Shown piece after piece: positions 37,675 to 49,432 of a stretch of 64,000 bases of DNA. Origin of the DNA: Lonicera japonica (lineage: Eukaryota > Streptophyta > Magnoliopsida > Dipsacales > Caprifoliaceae). Made by a program: the position numbers and the translations under genes. The notes under the pieces were generated by a model, which worked only from the letters and a program-made list of their open reading frames with translations, was not told where the DNA came from and did no database searches. Where the stretch lies: contig CM038470.1 of NCBI GenBank assembly GCA_021464415.1, forward strand, positions 31,548,122 through 31,612,121. The letters are read 5' to 3'. Numbering within the stretch: position 1 is the first letter of the stretch; each line of letters starts with the position of its first letter.

Positions 37675-40600
37675 TCAAGCAATCCCAGCCGTCTCAAGCA
37701 TCTGTTTCACCTTGGTGATATAATCACCCATTGCTTCCTCTTTCGATTTTCCTGCACAAACACAGTTAAATAAACTCAAACTCATTAAAACCACCATCAT
37801 TTTGCACTGTGGATATATGTATATATCAAAAAAACAATTGTTCTATGGTGCATATGGAATGAACATCCAGTATCTCCAAGATCCCCACCTGTATCGGTTC
37901 TGATCAAGATCCGAGGTAGTTTAATCTCTTTCACCGTAGAACCAGAAAGCAAAAAAAAAAAACGAGAATTCATGGTTCAAAAGGGCCAAAAGGCCTAAAC
38001 CAATACAAAACAGCCAAGTTTACTTGAATCCAAAAATGTATTTCTTGTAACTATATATTAGTGAAAGAAACTAACCTAGCCAGGTATCATATTAAGTCAC
38101 AAACTTAACTAACATGCATATGTCGTAGTATACAGGCCGTTACAACAAAGTTTTTATAACTTGTGCAAAGGGTCCACTATTTTAAACACGACATTCAATA
38201 AGAGCCCAAGGAGTGTCTTGCATACATGAAAAGGGTCCCCCATTTCAACACTTGCACAGGGCCCTACATATCCCTAGACCGTCCATGATAGTATAACATT
38301 TGCCCCCGAGCCTAGCCAAAAATCGCCTAATTTTTGCTGAAACAACCAAAATGTCTCAACAACTCACCTAGTCCCTATTATATTCTTCTTCAACCTGAAA
38401 AATAATACTCCCTCAATCTCAAGTTAATAGTCCCACTTTGACTTTGGTACTTCTTAAGAAAACAATAATTTCAACCTAATCAATGGTAAGAATATAACTT
38501 ATTTCCTATTGTCAGAATTGGTACATTGACTACATCCCAAAATGGAAATGGGCTATTATTTTGAGACATCGTAAAAAGAAAAGTGGGACTATCAATTTGA
38601 AAAGGATCCAGCATATTGTTTCATCTTGACTGAAACCAATACTGGATAAAAATACTAAATGGCCAATTCATTAGCTAACACATGTCTTTGAACCACTAGA
38701 ATTTTGGATCGTTTTGGTTCCCCAGTTCCACCTGGTTTATTTATTTATGCTTTCACCAAATTCATTTTAACTTAAAAGAAAAGAACCAGTTGGCTTAGTC
38801 TAAGTACCTTCAACAGCCTTCCAAGCATCCCACTTCGCCCTGTCCCTCATGTTGAGCAAACCGGGACGGCCTAAAAATCACAACCGAATAAGTAAAGTCT
38901 GAATTTAATATTAGACGACATAGTATAAACAACTGAAAAGCAAAAACTGCAGTTCTTATATATATATATATGAGATGCATTTAATGAGCAAACTACGAAC
39001 TCGTGTTCACTGGTCCAATGGTGGCTTGCTTGTACAGCCCATACAGTATAAGCATGTCATCGTTGCTAGGTTTTTCTTTCAGGTCAAAAATTTTCTTTGC
39101 GTGCGCCTCAAAATCTTCCTGCAGATACAAATATCCAAGTTATAATATGTCACCGGGATCAGTGTGAAGGAATAGAACCTTAAAATAACATAAAAAATCA
39201 TGGTACAACTCAAATGAGCATAAAACCAGCAGGCCCAAATCCCCGGCCACACTGTTCCATTCATGCTGATGCAGATTAGCATAATTTATATCATTATCTA
39301 CACCTATAATCACTCAAATCTAAGTGATTCTCTTCCAATCTCCGCTTTCTGTTGACATAATCATTCAACTCAAGGTTTTTTCTCTCAGGTGAAAATCCAT
39401 ATAGTTAAAAAAATATATGAAGAAAGAAAAGATGACATTAGTGGTAGAATTCTGTACAGAAATTCAAAAAAGGAAATGACTTCCAGTCCTTGGTACTAAG
39501 TGAAATTAATTTGACAGATGCCTCTAAATATTCTAAATGAGATCTAGAGAGAGCAGAGATTCAGGGAATTAAAATTGTGACCTTTGTGAGCTGAGAGTAA
39601 AGAATGCATAACACCAAATTGTGAAAAAGGAGTTATACATGATTTGGGTAATAACAACAAAAGCTAAGGGTGAGCAAGATTATTAATGAAGGAAAAAGGA
39701 TGTCATAACTAATGCACAAGGTCCTTCGCGGACTACTATTTACAAGATAGTGTTGAAAGAAAAAGCAGAGCAAAGCAGAATAATGGGATGGAATAAAGGA
39801 TGCCCATAATAACAAAGTAGAAACATTTGAAACATGAGGACCTAATCACAAACAGAAACAACAAGCTGCAGCTCCAGTACAGGTTGGTGACTTGTACTAG
39901 ACCAATGCCAAATATAAACACTATCATCTCCTGTGATTGTATAGGGGATGCCAATAAAAACAAACTAAAAACATATGAAACATTGATGACCTAAATCACA
40001 AACAGGTTGGTGAGTGGAACTAGGCAAATGTAACACAATTTTTTTCCTGCTTCTGAGAAATGTTATGGTTGTACCATATAGAAAGAAGCAGTTCATGTTG
40101 ACTCGACAAACGTGCACACAGAAACAAAAGAAAGCAATTCAGAAAAGAGTTTCTATTGAGAGACAGAGACAGAGAACCAAAAGGTCTAAGCCAATCAAAT
40201 GGATGATACACAACTACACAGGCACAATCACAGACAGACAGATGAAGAGTGGTGAAAAAAGTGAACATTTGTCACGATCTTTAAATAGTAAGTTTAACAA
40301 CATTTCACTGTCAGTTCAGCATTGACCAAAAACTGATGTGAATGCTGATATAAACAAAAATTGATTCAAGGAAAGTCAACCTATACAAAAAGATTACAAA
40401 TCTAGATGATAAACATGCAGGAAAATGGTCTTTCTTTTTTGAAAACAGTTGGCCAACAGCCCCAACATGTCTAGATATCTGAGGTCAGTTAAACTGGCAT
40501 CTATTGCATGGTTTAAATAGGACTGGTACAGGGTGTCCATAGCTTCAAATTCTAGATGTACAATTTGCTCATAGTTTAGTGGAGGCACTTATTTTCACAT

Positions 40601-41683
40601 AACCTGCTTAGTAGAATTTGGATCTTCGGAAAAAGGGCATTTGAAACTGTAAAGTTTGAACTGGTTTTAGAGCAAAGAGAGTAGATGCAGTATTTAGAGT
40701 AGATGTAGATACATGCTATATTAGGAGCATATAGACTAATACATTATAAGATTGCTCGAATCAAAATTTCATCCTCAAATAGTAAAAGTTATAAGCATTT
40801 TGATGTTAAATCAAGATCCGCGGTCATTTGATATAAAGATTGTCCTTGAGTGTTGTTTTTCTTTGGACCACTCAATCTTTGGGGATTGTTATTAATTTTC
40901 AAAATCATTACTCCCTCAGTTGGAAATTAAGAGTCTACCATTACTTTTTAGGCAGTATGTGCACTTCTAGACGTTGAAATTTTAGATGTTTAGTTAAGCC
41001 ACTTCCCGTTTAAGTTTTTGATGAAATGTCCCCACCAAGTTTCATGGAAAAATTAATCCGTTTACCTCTCGAAATGGGCAGTCCTTAAGAGAAGGGGACT
41101 CTGTATGTATATATATGTCTACAAATCCATATATCTTTACAGGACAAAATCAATTACATAACATCATCCATCACAGAACCCCAAATCCCCTAACAGATCA
41201 TAAGCAATATAACCTTTTCTCAGAAAATTCAAACGTCGACATTCACGAGATCCAGATCTGATCCGATTTCTAATCCAATCATTGAATCACAAACAACATA
41301 ACATATAATCAAATCTAAATCAAACAAACAGCCCTAAAATAATCTGATCCTTCACAAATCCAACTCCAAACAGAAGAGATAAACTTCTTGTAAAACCGAA
41401 TAATTCTATTCAACCGAAAAACTATTAAATTGAAGAACAATAGTCTGAAAATCAATTAAGATAGAGATCATCTCCAGATCTGATTCAATTTCTAACGCAA
41501 TCATCAAATCAAAAGCAACAGTGTATATAATCGAATCCAAATCCAGCAAACAGCAATAGAAAACTAGTCCAAACAGAAGCGATTAACTTCTTATGCATAA
41601 ACAGGAATCAATTATATTGAATAACCGATTGAAATCGAAAAAAAAAGGTTTGAATTGGAAGTAATTGATACCTGTAAGCCCAT
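37675..41683 (-). CDS. ACBP: Acyl-CoA-binding protein, small cytosolic type (4 exons)
   Basis: It binds long-chain acyl-CoA esters and buffers and carries them in the cytosol. Exons on the minus strand: 41683-41672, 39118-39001, 38870-38808, 37751-37675. They total 270 nt and 89 residues, the usual size for plant small ACBPs (ACBP6 type of Arabidopsis). All introns are GT-AG and in phase. Exon 1 codes only for MGLQ. The family signatures are present: LYGLYKQAT (about 30-38), GPVNTSRPG, RAKWDAWKAVEGKS and EEAMGDYITKVKQ, including the Tyr and Lys residues known to contact the CoA and acyl chain. There is no signal peptide, ankyrin or kelch extension, so the product should be soluble. Intron 1 (about 2.55 kb) and intron 3 carry Stowaway-like MITEs. 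Confidence 0.95.
38408..38610. mobile_element. Stowaway-like MITE in ACBP intron 3
   Basis: The left end CTCCCTCAATCTCAAGTTAA and the reverse complement of the right end share ...AGTCCCAC and the TCAA-TTAATAG spacing over about 28 bp. TA precedes the left end. It lies between the exons at 38808-38870 and 37675-37751. Confidence 0.6.
40906..41104. mobile_element. Worn Stowaway-like MITE in ACBP intron 1
   Basis: CTCCCTCAGTTGGAAATTAA at the left and the reverse complement of TTAAGAGAAGGGGACTC at the right resemble each other and the CTCCCTC...AATTAAGAGT pattern of plant Stowaway elements. The boundaries are approximate. Confidence 0.4.
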
Positions 41684-41766
41684 TTTTTGCTTGAAGAGAG
41701 AGTGAGATTAGTGTCCGGTGTTTCCTTCGCTGTGTGCGGAGAGTGTAATGCAGCGTGTGCGGCGAA

Positions 41767-41774
41767 TATTTATA
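41767..41774 (-). promoter_or_regulatory. Likely TATA box of the ACBP gene
   Basis: TATAAATA on the minus strand lies 84 bp upstream of the ACBP start codon. With a usual 25-35 bp offset, transcription would begin near 41740 and leave a 5' UTR of about 55 bases, reasonable for a plant gene. Confidence 0.55.
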
Positions 41775-41849
41775 GACGGAATCAGATCCTGAAGAAGAAG
41801 AGGTCTGAAAATGGAGAAATGGCGTGTCTTTAGTGCATGGCAGTTTTTT

Positions 41850-43135
41850 GCATTCAATCAGGTGGGCCCTAAAATGCATCTGTCTTCTCTAATCATATAT
41901 TTAATATATTTATTTTCATTGATCATTAAAAATATGGGTGGGATTTGGTGGTGGTTGCACCAAAATTTATTTGACGCAGTTGTGTCAAAATTCAAACCAT
42001 GATATTTATTACTACTTTGAAAATTTTATTTGAAAGCATTTACAATTGCAAATTTAATAATTTAGAAAAAATAGTAGTATTGTAAAAGATAGATATAGTA
42101 TTTTATTATGTAATTATGTTTAAGGGAGAGAAAAAATGTGCGCCAAATTGGGAGAGACAAAAACTCTTCCATGCATAACACAAATGCATTGAAACTCTCC
42201 CACTCGTTTATGAATTGCATTTAAACTCTCTGTCGTATTTCTAAAACGCGTGCGACTCTAAAAACGCATTTCTGAAATGTGTGTGGTAAGGAACTTAGCT
42301 AAACTTAAATCTATCATACACCTATGCTACAATGTTTTCCTCTGCCAATTGTCTTTGCTGCATTACCCGGCATACTTGAAGTATTGTGGATGCTCTAATA
42401 AGGACCAATAGTTTTTGAATCATAAAAATATATAAGGGAATAAAAAAATTTATGGTCGAGATTAAAAATATTTTTTCAAATGTAGATAATGCCTTTGGTA
42501 AAGGTTCCAACTTAGTATATATAATAAAGAACAATGATTTTTATAACTTAAATATGCATAAACAATAAAGAAGTGTGTGACTGAGATATAAGATGTTTTT
42601 TAAAAGTGGATAGTGCATTTAGCTCGAGTTACAACCTAGTTTATATAAGAAAGAGTAATGATTTTTGAATCTTAAAAATGTAAATAGAATAAAGAATTTG
42701 TGTGACTTAGATTTAAAATTTGAATAGATGATAGTGCTCTTGGCACAAGTTATGAGCTAGTTATATTATACGCTTTTAATATTGTATGTTGTTCTGTTAG
42801 TTACTATAATTTATTTGGTAATAGTAACCCCCATAAATTTATAGGAAATTTTGCTTAACTGTTAACTTTTGGCAATGAGCACCATTCTATCACAATTTGA
42901 CAATGAGCACCCTAAAATTTTTAATCTCAACCATAAATTTTTTTATGGTACTTCACACCACTCTATCACAATAGACAATGAGCACCCTAAAATTATCACA
43001 TTTTGGTACTTCACACCACTCTATCACAATTTCATTACAACATCGACGAAAATAACACATATGATTAAAATTCCGCTTCTAATGACAAAATCACCTTTCG
43101 ATTTAGAATTTAATTATATATTATGACTAAAATCA
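41850..43135. other. Intergenic DNA upstream of ACBP, with a 73-bp duplication
   Basis: No gene is supported. ACAATGAGCACCCTAAAATT ... TACTTCACACCACTCTATC occurs twice in tandem (about 42899 and 42972), with part of it a third time at 42870. The open frame at 42869-43126 is a translation of this duplication. Confidence 0.5.
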
Positions 43136-43143
43136 TAAAATAA

Positions 43144-43297
43144 GGGTAATGATGATATTAGCATTTCATAAAAGGTACTTTAGCACTCCAAAATCATTAT
43201 TAGTGACAAAAAGTATCCCAAAAGATTTATATAAAGTGATACTGAAAATGATTTTAAAGTGCTAGAGTACTTTTGTGGGGTGCTAATATCATTGCCC
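43144..43297. mobile_element. Full-length fold-back MITE
   Basis: The left half (GGGTAATGATGATATTAGCA) pairs with the right half (TGCTAATATCATTGCCC) along almost the whole 154 bp, so a transcript would form one long hairpin. TAAAATAA (8 bp) flanks both sides exactly (43136-43143 and 43298-43305). Confidence 0.8.
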
Positions 43298-43305
43298 TAA
43301 AATAA

Positions 43306-44923
43306 TATATCTAAAATCATAAAATAGTTATACTAAGCTACTTGTGCAATTGTGCCAAAGTAAAGATTCTTTGGGAGTCTCCTCTCGTTTAGACGTGCAG
43401 TTGGAACCTTCAACTCTTTAATATTTTAGTATGGTAAGATTCATTGCATTGATGGCTATTAGTAACTTCTTTTCCAGGAAGAATTAGTTCTCTGGCCAAT
43501 AATTCATTAATTTGTGTTTCATGGCCGCTCGAGTTCCCATTAGTTGAAGGACTATGTTATTGTTACGTCTGGATGCACCGGATAACTTTTTCACATGTTG
43601 TTCGTTCGAATTTTAAAGAGAAAAATAATAAAAAAAATCATCGTTCCCACAAAACTGCGCGAACTGGTATCAAAATATAATGAAGCTACTTGTCAGTCAA
43701 TCATTGATTGATTAACAGTGATTTGAATGCGTGTAATAATGGTTTTCGAGATGTTTAACTATAAAAAAGTAACAAGAGACATATAGAAAGGTGGTTCAAT
43801 CCTTTTTTGGGAGGTTGACTCCACCTTTGTAAATGAGTTTAGAGCTCAGAGGATCTTTATATATGAACAAAGAATAATGTTTGAAGTTACAAAGGAATAC
43901 AACTCACAACTATTTTATCAATCGAGTAATAAATACAAAGATTTTTATAAGTACAACACTTTTACTCACTTAATTAAATAATCTACATGCTTTAGTTAAT
44001 ACTTAAATGATCAACAATTGATGATTAATGCCTTTCAATTGATTGATTCACCATATTTTTTCTCAACCCTTGAAGGCTATTATTGTTTGGCATTTATAGT
44101 TGAGAATGAATAGTTTTGCGGCACTAATCATTACTTGATATTTACAGCAGGAAAGAAGTAACTAGTGGCTGTAGGAAGGTTAGTGACAAATAGCTCGGTG
44201 GCTGTATAGAACTTAAAGATGAATAGCTCTATCATCATTGTGTGGTAGAAAGGGTACCCATATCCGTACTTAAATATCTGACATTGTTATATGGGTAAAA
44301 GGATACTCATATATGTGATTAATATATAATTCATAAGTTAGCATGTAATGTAGATATTAAATTAGGATAAGGGATATATTGGATGTGTGACTTCTCCATT
44401 CATTCTTATTGAACCACAGACGCTTATAACTTTTCAGGTTGGTATATTTTATTTGTTTAAACTGACTTGTACCTCTTCAGGTAGGCCTGCCAAAACAGCC
44501 CTGAAAGTAGCTCTTCAGGTTTACTGATCAGATGAGCTCATCATATATTATTTGATCAACCTTTACCATGTGTTAAGTACAAGTGCCTCCATGTTATATG
44601 CCACATGTAGTTCATATAGTGGTCTAGTGTGTAAAATTGTATAGACTAAGGGTAAAATTAGTATTTGACCCTATCAACACACATGAAAGATTTTTGGTGT
44701 GTCTATTAAATTACCAAAACACCATTCATATATGCTAGAAAATAAGAAAAGCTTAATTATGAATTTTGGGAAAAACTTAATTATGGATTTGGACCTATGA
44801 CCTTAAATATAATGAGAGCGTCCCATTACACTAGTTAGACCATATATAATAACATATTTTTAAAGTGTTTTAAAAGTCCAGATGATATCAAATATAATAT
44901 CCCCATCCCATCTCTAAGGTGCT
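43306..44923. other. Gene-free intergenic DNA
   Basis: AT-rich DNA without a supported gene or clear repeat; a CTCTTCAGGT motif occurs twice near 44472 and 44511. It ends at the target duplication of the copia derivative. Confidence 0.4.
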
Positions 44924-44928
44924 ATGAG

Positions 44929-45828
44929 TGTTAGCCAAAAATGTAGAAATTAACAATTTAAATGGAATAGAAAACTGAGTCTCGTGTATCACACGATCTC
45001 CTTAAAACAATTACGCCGCCTCCCACGGTGCTTATAAGGTTTGATATGGCGTTTGTCTCCCAGGATGAAACGGTAAAGAGTGTCTACCTTTAGCACTTTG
45101 GTGTCACTCGCGATACGAACTTAAATTGTGTATGAGCTTTATCACCATCAAACGAAATTGGTCTAGAGAGAAGGAGAAAGGATTTAGTGAGAGAGATGTG
45201 TGTGTGAGATGTGTGGAATGAGGTCTCTAAGACCTTCAATTTATACAAGGGGGAGGAGCATTTGAATTAATTCATACATTAATACAAAACCGTTTTTTAG
45301 TGTTTAATTGCAACAATTAAACAAAACCGTTTCTAGAATTAAAAGGAATTAATTAAAACCGTTTTTAAATTAATTTGAATTAAAAATCTCTTAATTAAGA
45401 GAAATTAAAAATGGGTGTGTCTAAAGAAAATAAAAGAACTGGAAAACTCTAAATGCAAAACATGACCCCGCGCGGTTAGCCATTTTCGCACACAAGCCAA
45501 GCAACCCCCTGCGCCCGGGTGCGCGAAAGAGAGCCTTAAATTTCTTAGAAACTTATGAGCAAGTGAAAGGTTATCCTTTATAAACTCATAAAAGTTGTCC
45601 CAAAGTTCTAATGTGGGACTAACATTTCCCATTTTATTTTTCATCTCAAGTAGCTCACTTTGGGTGACAATTTCTCATTTACCCCAAATTCGTTTTGAGC
45701 ATACAAATACACGATCTCGATGTACTCACGGAGGAGAACACGAATCTATAATTTTGTTTCACAACCGAGTGTGAAACCCCATTTAAAATTACCCTAAAAA
45801 AAGGCATCAAAATTAATTTTTTCCAACA
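44929..45828 (-). repeat. 3' LTR of the copia derivative
   Basis: A 900-bp repeat matching 49433-50332 at about 97% by eye, with TG...CA ends. Short G/C-rich islands (near 45465-45530) stand out in otherwise AT-rich text. The open frame at 45405-45644 occurs in both LTRs and shows no recognisable domain. Confidence 0.9.
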
Positions 45829-46379
45829 ATTCCCCACATGAATGAAAATTGGAGACCAAAGACACGATAGACAAGGTGATAAAGTTCGACGGTTGAAACC
45901 TGCATAGGATAGGTAGGTTTTACCCCTTGAACCTTCTCTTATGAAAATATGTTTACTCTACTAGCGAAACAGTAGACGCGATGTCCTTGAACTGTTATGC
46001 CATTTGTGTAAACGATGACATATCTCATACATGAGTCTTCCTTACACATTTTAGTTCTCACTATTATGTTTTTTATGGCCATGAACATACGCCTGGTTCT
46101 GCAAGAGTTCACTAAGAATTGTGCCCTAAGCAATTCTATTGGAAGCGGCCCTTCTTCCCTCTTACATAGGTGATTTCTTAATTAAAAGTAACCCGCATTA
46201 CTCCGTTCGATTTTATCGACACATAAGAATCATTAAAAGCTTAGCTTATACTTTTCCTTACGGGTATCACTGCTTTCATCATAGGAATGGACATGGGAAA
46301 AATCCCCACAGTGATCCAACGTAGCCTTTACAATTTAGTTGTCCATTTTGAACCTAGATCTTGGGATCTCCAGTCACGT

Positions 46380-46567
46380 AGGTTGGGTATCCATTGTATC
46401 GACTTATTTATTCATAGGCTTTAGTCCCATTCCCCTTGATGACTTGTCAACTAACTCTCTATACAACCCTTTGGTTAACGGATCCGCAATATTATCTTTT
46501 GACTTTACAAAGTCAAGTGACATAACTCCAGTTGAGAGTAGTTGTCTAATGGTATTATGTCTTCGAA

Positions 46568-46598
<31 letters not shown>

Positions 46599-46720
46599 GC
46601 TTTGTGCCCTACCAATAACTGATTGACTATCAGAGTGCATGCAAATTAGAGGCGCAAGTTTTTTCCCTTTTTTTTTTATCTCGAAAAATTCTCTAGAAAA
46701 TGGCGTAACCATTCAGCCTT
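46380..46720 (-). pseudogene. Copia RNase H C-terminal remnant
   Basis: On the minus strand the reading contains DSQSVIGRAQSNMYNGKSRH and, further on, FVKSKDNIADPLTKGL and RGMGLKP, the C-terminal RNase H tail of copia pol. Upstream text (46720-46990) is scrambled by stops, and nothing of protease, integrase or reverse transcriptase is left between it and gag. The loss looks like an internal deletion rather than point decay. Confidence 0.85.
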
Positions 46721-47051
46721 TTCCCCACATTTGTCTAGTGCAATACATTTAGATTCCATAGTGGATCTAGTAATCATAGTTTGTTTCGAGGATTTCCAGA
46801 AACTGCTCCACCTCTTGTTTGTGTCATTTTTAAATCACATATCAAGGGGTCCAGTGTTTCTTTCAACATTAGGAAATGATGATCTCGTTTGTTATGCATT
46901 AACACAATTTAATTAATTTTCGTAAAAAATTATAATTAACATGTCATAAATTTGAAAAACTCAAGCATAAATGCAGAAGAAGTAGCTTTATTATTATTCT
47001 TAATAATAGTCATTACATTTATTTTAAATAAACCACCATTCATATATCCCT

Positions 47052-48026
47052 TTAAGCAGAAAGATTAATATCAGAAACTTCTTTAGCAATGCCTTCGATC
47101 ATATTAACTTCCTTATTTCGGTTTCTTTTGGGTAGCTTACAATCGGAGGATTTGTGACCCATTTTGTCACAGTTGAAACACTTGCCTTGAAATTTTGGCT
47201 TTTTAAAAATTCTTCCTTTCGGCCCCAACACCTTCCCTTTGCCTTTGTTGTTGTTGTAATTGTTCTTCCTTGAACTTTGACCATGTTCCACCACATTTGC
47301 ATTGGCAGTAAACGAAGTGGTATCGGCCCCCCTTTTTTCCGAACCTTAATTATCTTCTTCAATTCGAAGTCTTAACACAAGGTCCTCAACTCCCATCTCC
47401 TTTCGTTTGTGCTTTAAATAGTTCTTAAAGTCTTTTCATGCCGGAGGTAGTTTTTCGATTATGCATGCTACTTGAAAACTCTCGCTCAAAGTCATTCCTT
47501 CGGCGTGAATTTCATGCAAAATCAATTGGAGATCTTGTACTTGACTAATTACAGTCTTGGAGTCAACCATTTTAAAATCAAGAAACCGCCCAACAATAAA
47601 CTTTTTGGCACCGGCATCCTCGATTTTATATTTGTGATCCAACGCCTCCCACAATTCCTTAGCCGTTTTCTTTTCAATGTACACATTGTATAAAGAATCG
47701 GCCAAGCCATTCATTATAGTATTTCTAGTCAAGTAGTCGGCATGGTTCCAAGCATCTACAGCACTAACAGCTTGGACATCTTGCTCACCCTCCTTGAGCT
47801 TAGGCCTCTCCTCGGTTAGAAATCGAGCAAGATTAAGGGTGGTAAGATAAAACATCATTTTTTGTTGCCACCTCTTAAAACCTTGGCCATTAAACTTTTC
47901 AGGTTTTTCTCCGTTTACTACATTAGCAGTCATAGGAGTAGAAGTGGGAACAGTTCCGGAAGTAGTCACGGTATGGTTCAATGGTGCGGCCGAAGCACTA
48001 GGAGTGACATTCGTTTTCGTAGTCAT
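47052..48026 (-). pseudogene. Copia gag with two nonsense codons
   Basis: Gag starts at 48026 ([10 protein letters not shown]); a longer frame from 48050 exists but its ATG is in weaker context. A UBN2-type gag domain contains [14 protein letters not shown] and continues through [12 protein letters not shown]. The CX2CX4HX4C zinc knuckle (CFNCDKMGHKSSDC) lies near 47130-47175. The frame is broken by TGA after EKLPPA (near 47436) and by TAA after RIEEDN (near 47347). In relatives of this family the first position is normally Trp. The rest of the frame is intact, so loss of gag function is recent. Confidence 0.85.
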
Positions 48027-48109
48027 GGTACCTTTTGCACATATAAACAAATTGTCAAATTCTAAAACTACAAAGTTCCAACAAAACTAGAATTATAAAC
48101 CGAATATAT

Positions 48110-49380
48110 ATATTTCTCAAAACTGTTTTTCCACAAAACAATTTTTACGAAACTGTTTTCCTTTTCTTTTCCTCAAAAACAGGTTTTTCCACAAAACAGT
48201 TTTTACGAAACTGTTTTTCTTTTCTTCTCCTCAAAAACTGTTTTTTCCACAAAACAATTTTTATGAAACTGTTTTTCTTTTCTTTTCCTCAAAAACAGTT
48301 TTTCCAAACTGTTTTTTTTTTTCCGAAAAATTTCCAGAAACAACCCCTTTTTTTTTCTTTGCTTTTCCAAAAAAAAAATTCCGGAAACATTTTTTTTTTC
48401 AAAACTGTTTTTCCCAAGAAAACAGTGTTCCAAACTGTTTTTCCCAAAGAATTGTAAACCAAAAGCAGTTTTCCAGAAAATTGTATTTCAGAAATTGTAT
48501 TTGAAAACTGTTTTTCTAGAAATTGTAAACCAAAAAAGTATACGAAAACCAGTTTTTTTTCCAGAAATTAAAAAACAAAACTGTTTTTTTTTCCTACACA
48601 GTTTTTCCAAAACATTTTTCAAAAACAGTTTATTCAAAACTGTTTTTCTGCTCAGTTCTTCCAAAAACAGTTTATTCAAAACTGTTTTCATAAAACAATA
48701 TTTTTTTTTCTGTTTATCCAGAAAAATTTCCAGAAACAGTTTTTCCGAAACTGTTTTTCCAAAAAAAATATTTCAAAACTGTTTTTTTTTTCTAAACAGT
48801 TTTTCCAGAAATTAAAAACCAAAAACTGTTTTTCCAGAAAATGAAAAACAAAACCTGTATTTTTAGAAATTGAAAAACAAAAACTGTTTTTCCACAAATT
48901 GAAAAAAAAAACTGTTTTTCCAGAAATTGAAAAACAAAAACTGTTTTTTTTCGAAAATGAAAAACATAAACTGTTTTTCCAGAAATGAAAAATAAAAACT
49001 GTTTTTCCAGAAATTGAAAAACAAAAACTGTTTTTCCAGAAATTAAAAATAAAAACTGTTTTTCCAGAAATTGAAAAACAAAAATTGTTTTTCCAGAAAT
49101 TAAAAATAAAAACTGTTTTTCCAGAAATTGAAAAACAAAAACTGTTTTTCCAGAAATTAAAAATAAAAACTGTTTTTCCAAAAATTGAAAAACAAAAACT
49201 GTTTTTCCAGAAAATTGAAAAACAAAACTGTTTTTTCCGAAATTGAAAAACATAAACTGTTTTTCCAGAAATAAAAAAATAAAAACTGTTTTTCCAGAAA
49301 TTGAAATACAAAAACTGTTTTTTTTTTCCAAAAAAAAACTGTTTTTTCTATTTTTTTCCCTTCCTTCAAGTCTTTAGCAA
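48110..49380 (-). repeat. Minisatellite leader of the copia derivative
   Basis: A unit of 28-29 bp containing CTGTTTTTCCAGAAATT and AAAAACAAAAA repeats many times, most regular at 48795-49320 and looser at 48110-48790. It lies where the untranslated leader between 5' LTR and gag should be. Open frames on both strands (for example 48688-49311 and 48792-49331 minus) are translations of the repeat and not proteins. Confidence 0.9.
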
Positions 49381-49432
49381 AAAAAATCATAACTTGTTAA
49401 TTCCAAAAATAAACGAATAATTGTTTTAAGAT

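Noticed and set aside
48795..49320. Regularly spaced repeats that superficially resemble a CRISPR array
   Set aside because: The repeats are contiguous with no unique spacers, lie in the leader of a copia element, and the DNA is plant nuclear.
48688..49390. Long open frames (207 and 179 residues) on the minus strand
   Set aside because: They are translations of the 28-29 bp minisatellite in overlapping frames, with no protein-like composition beyond the repeat.
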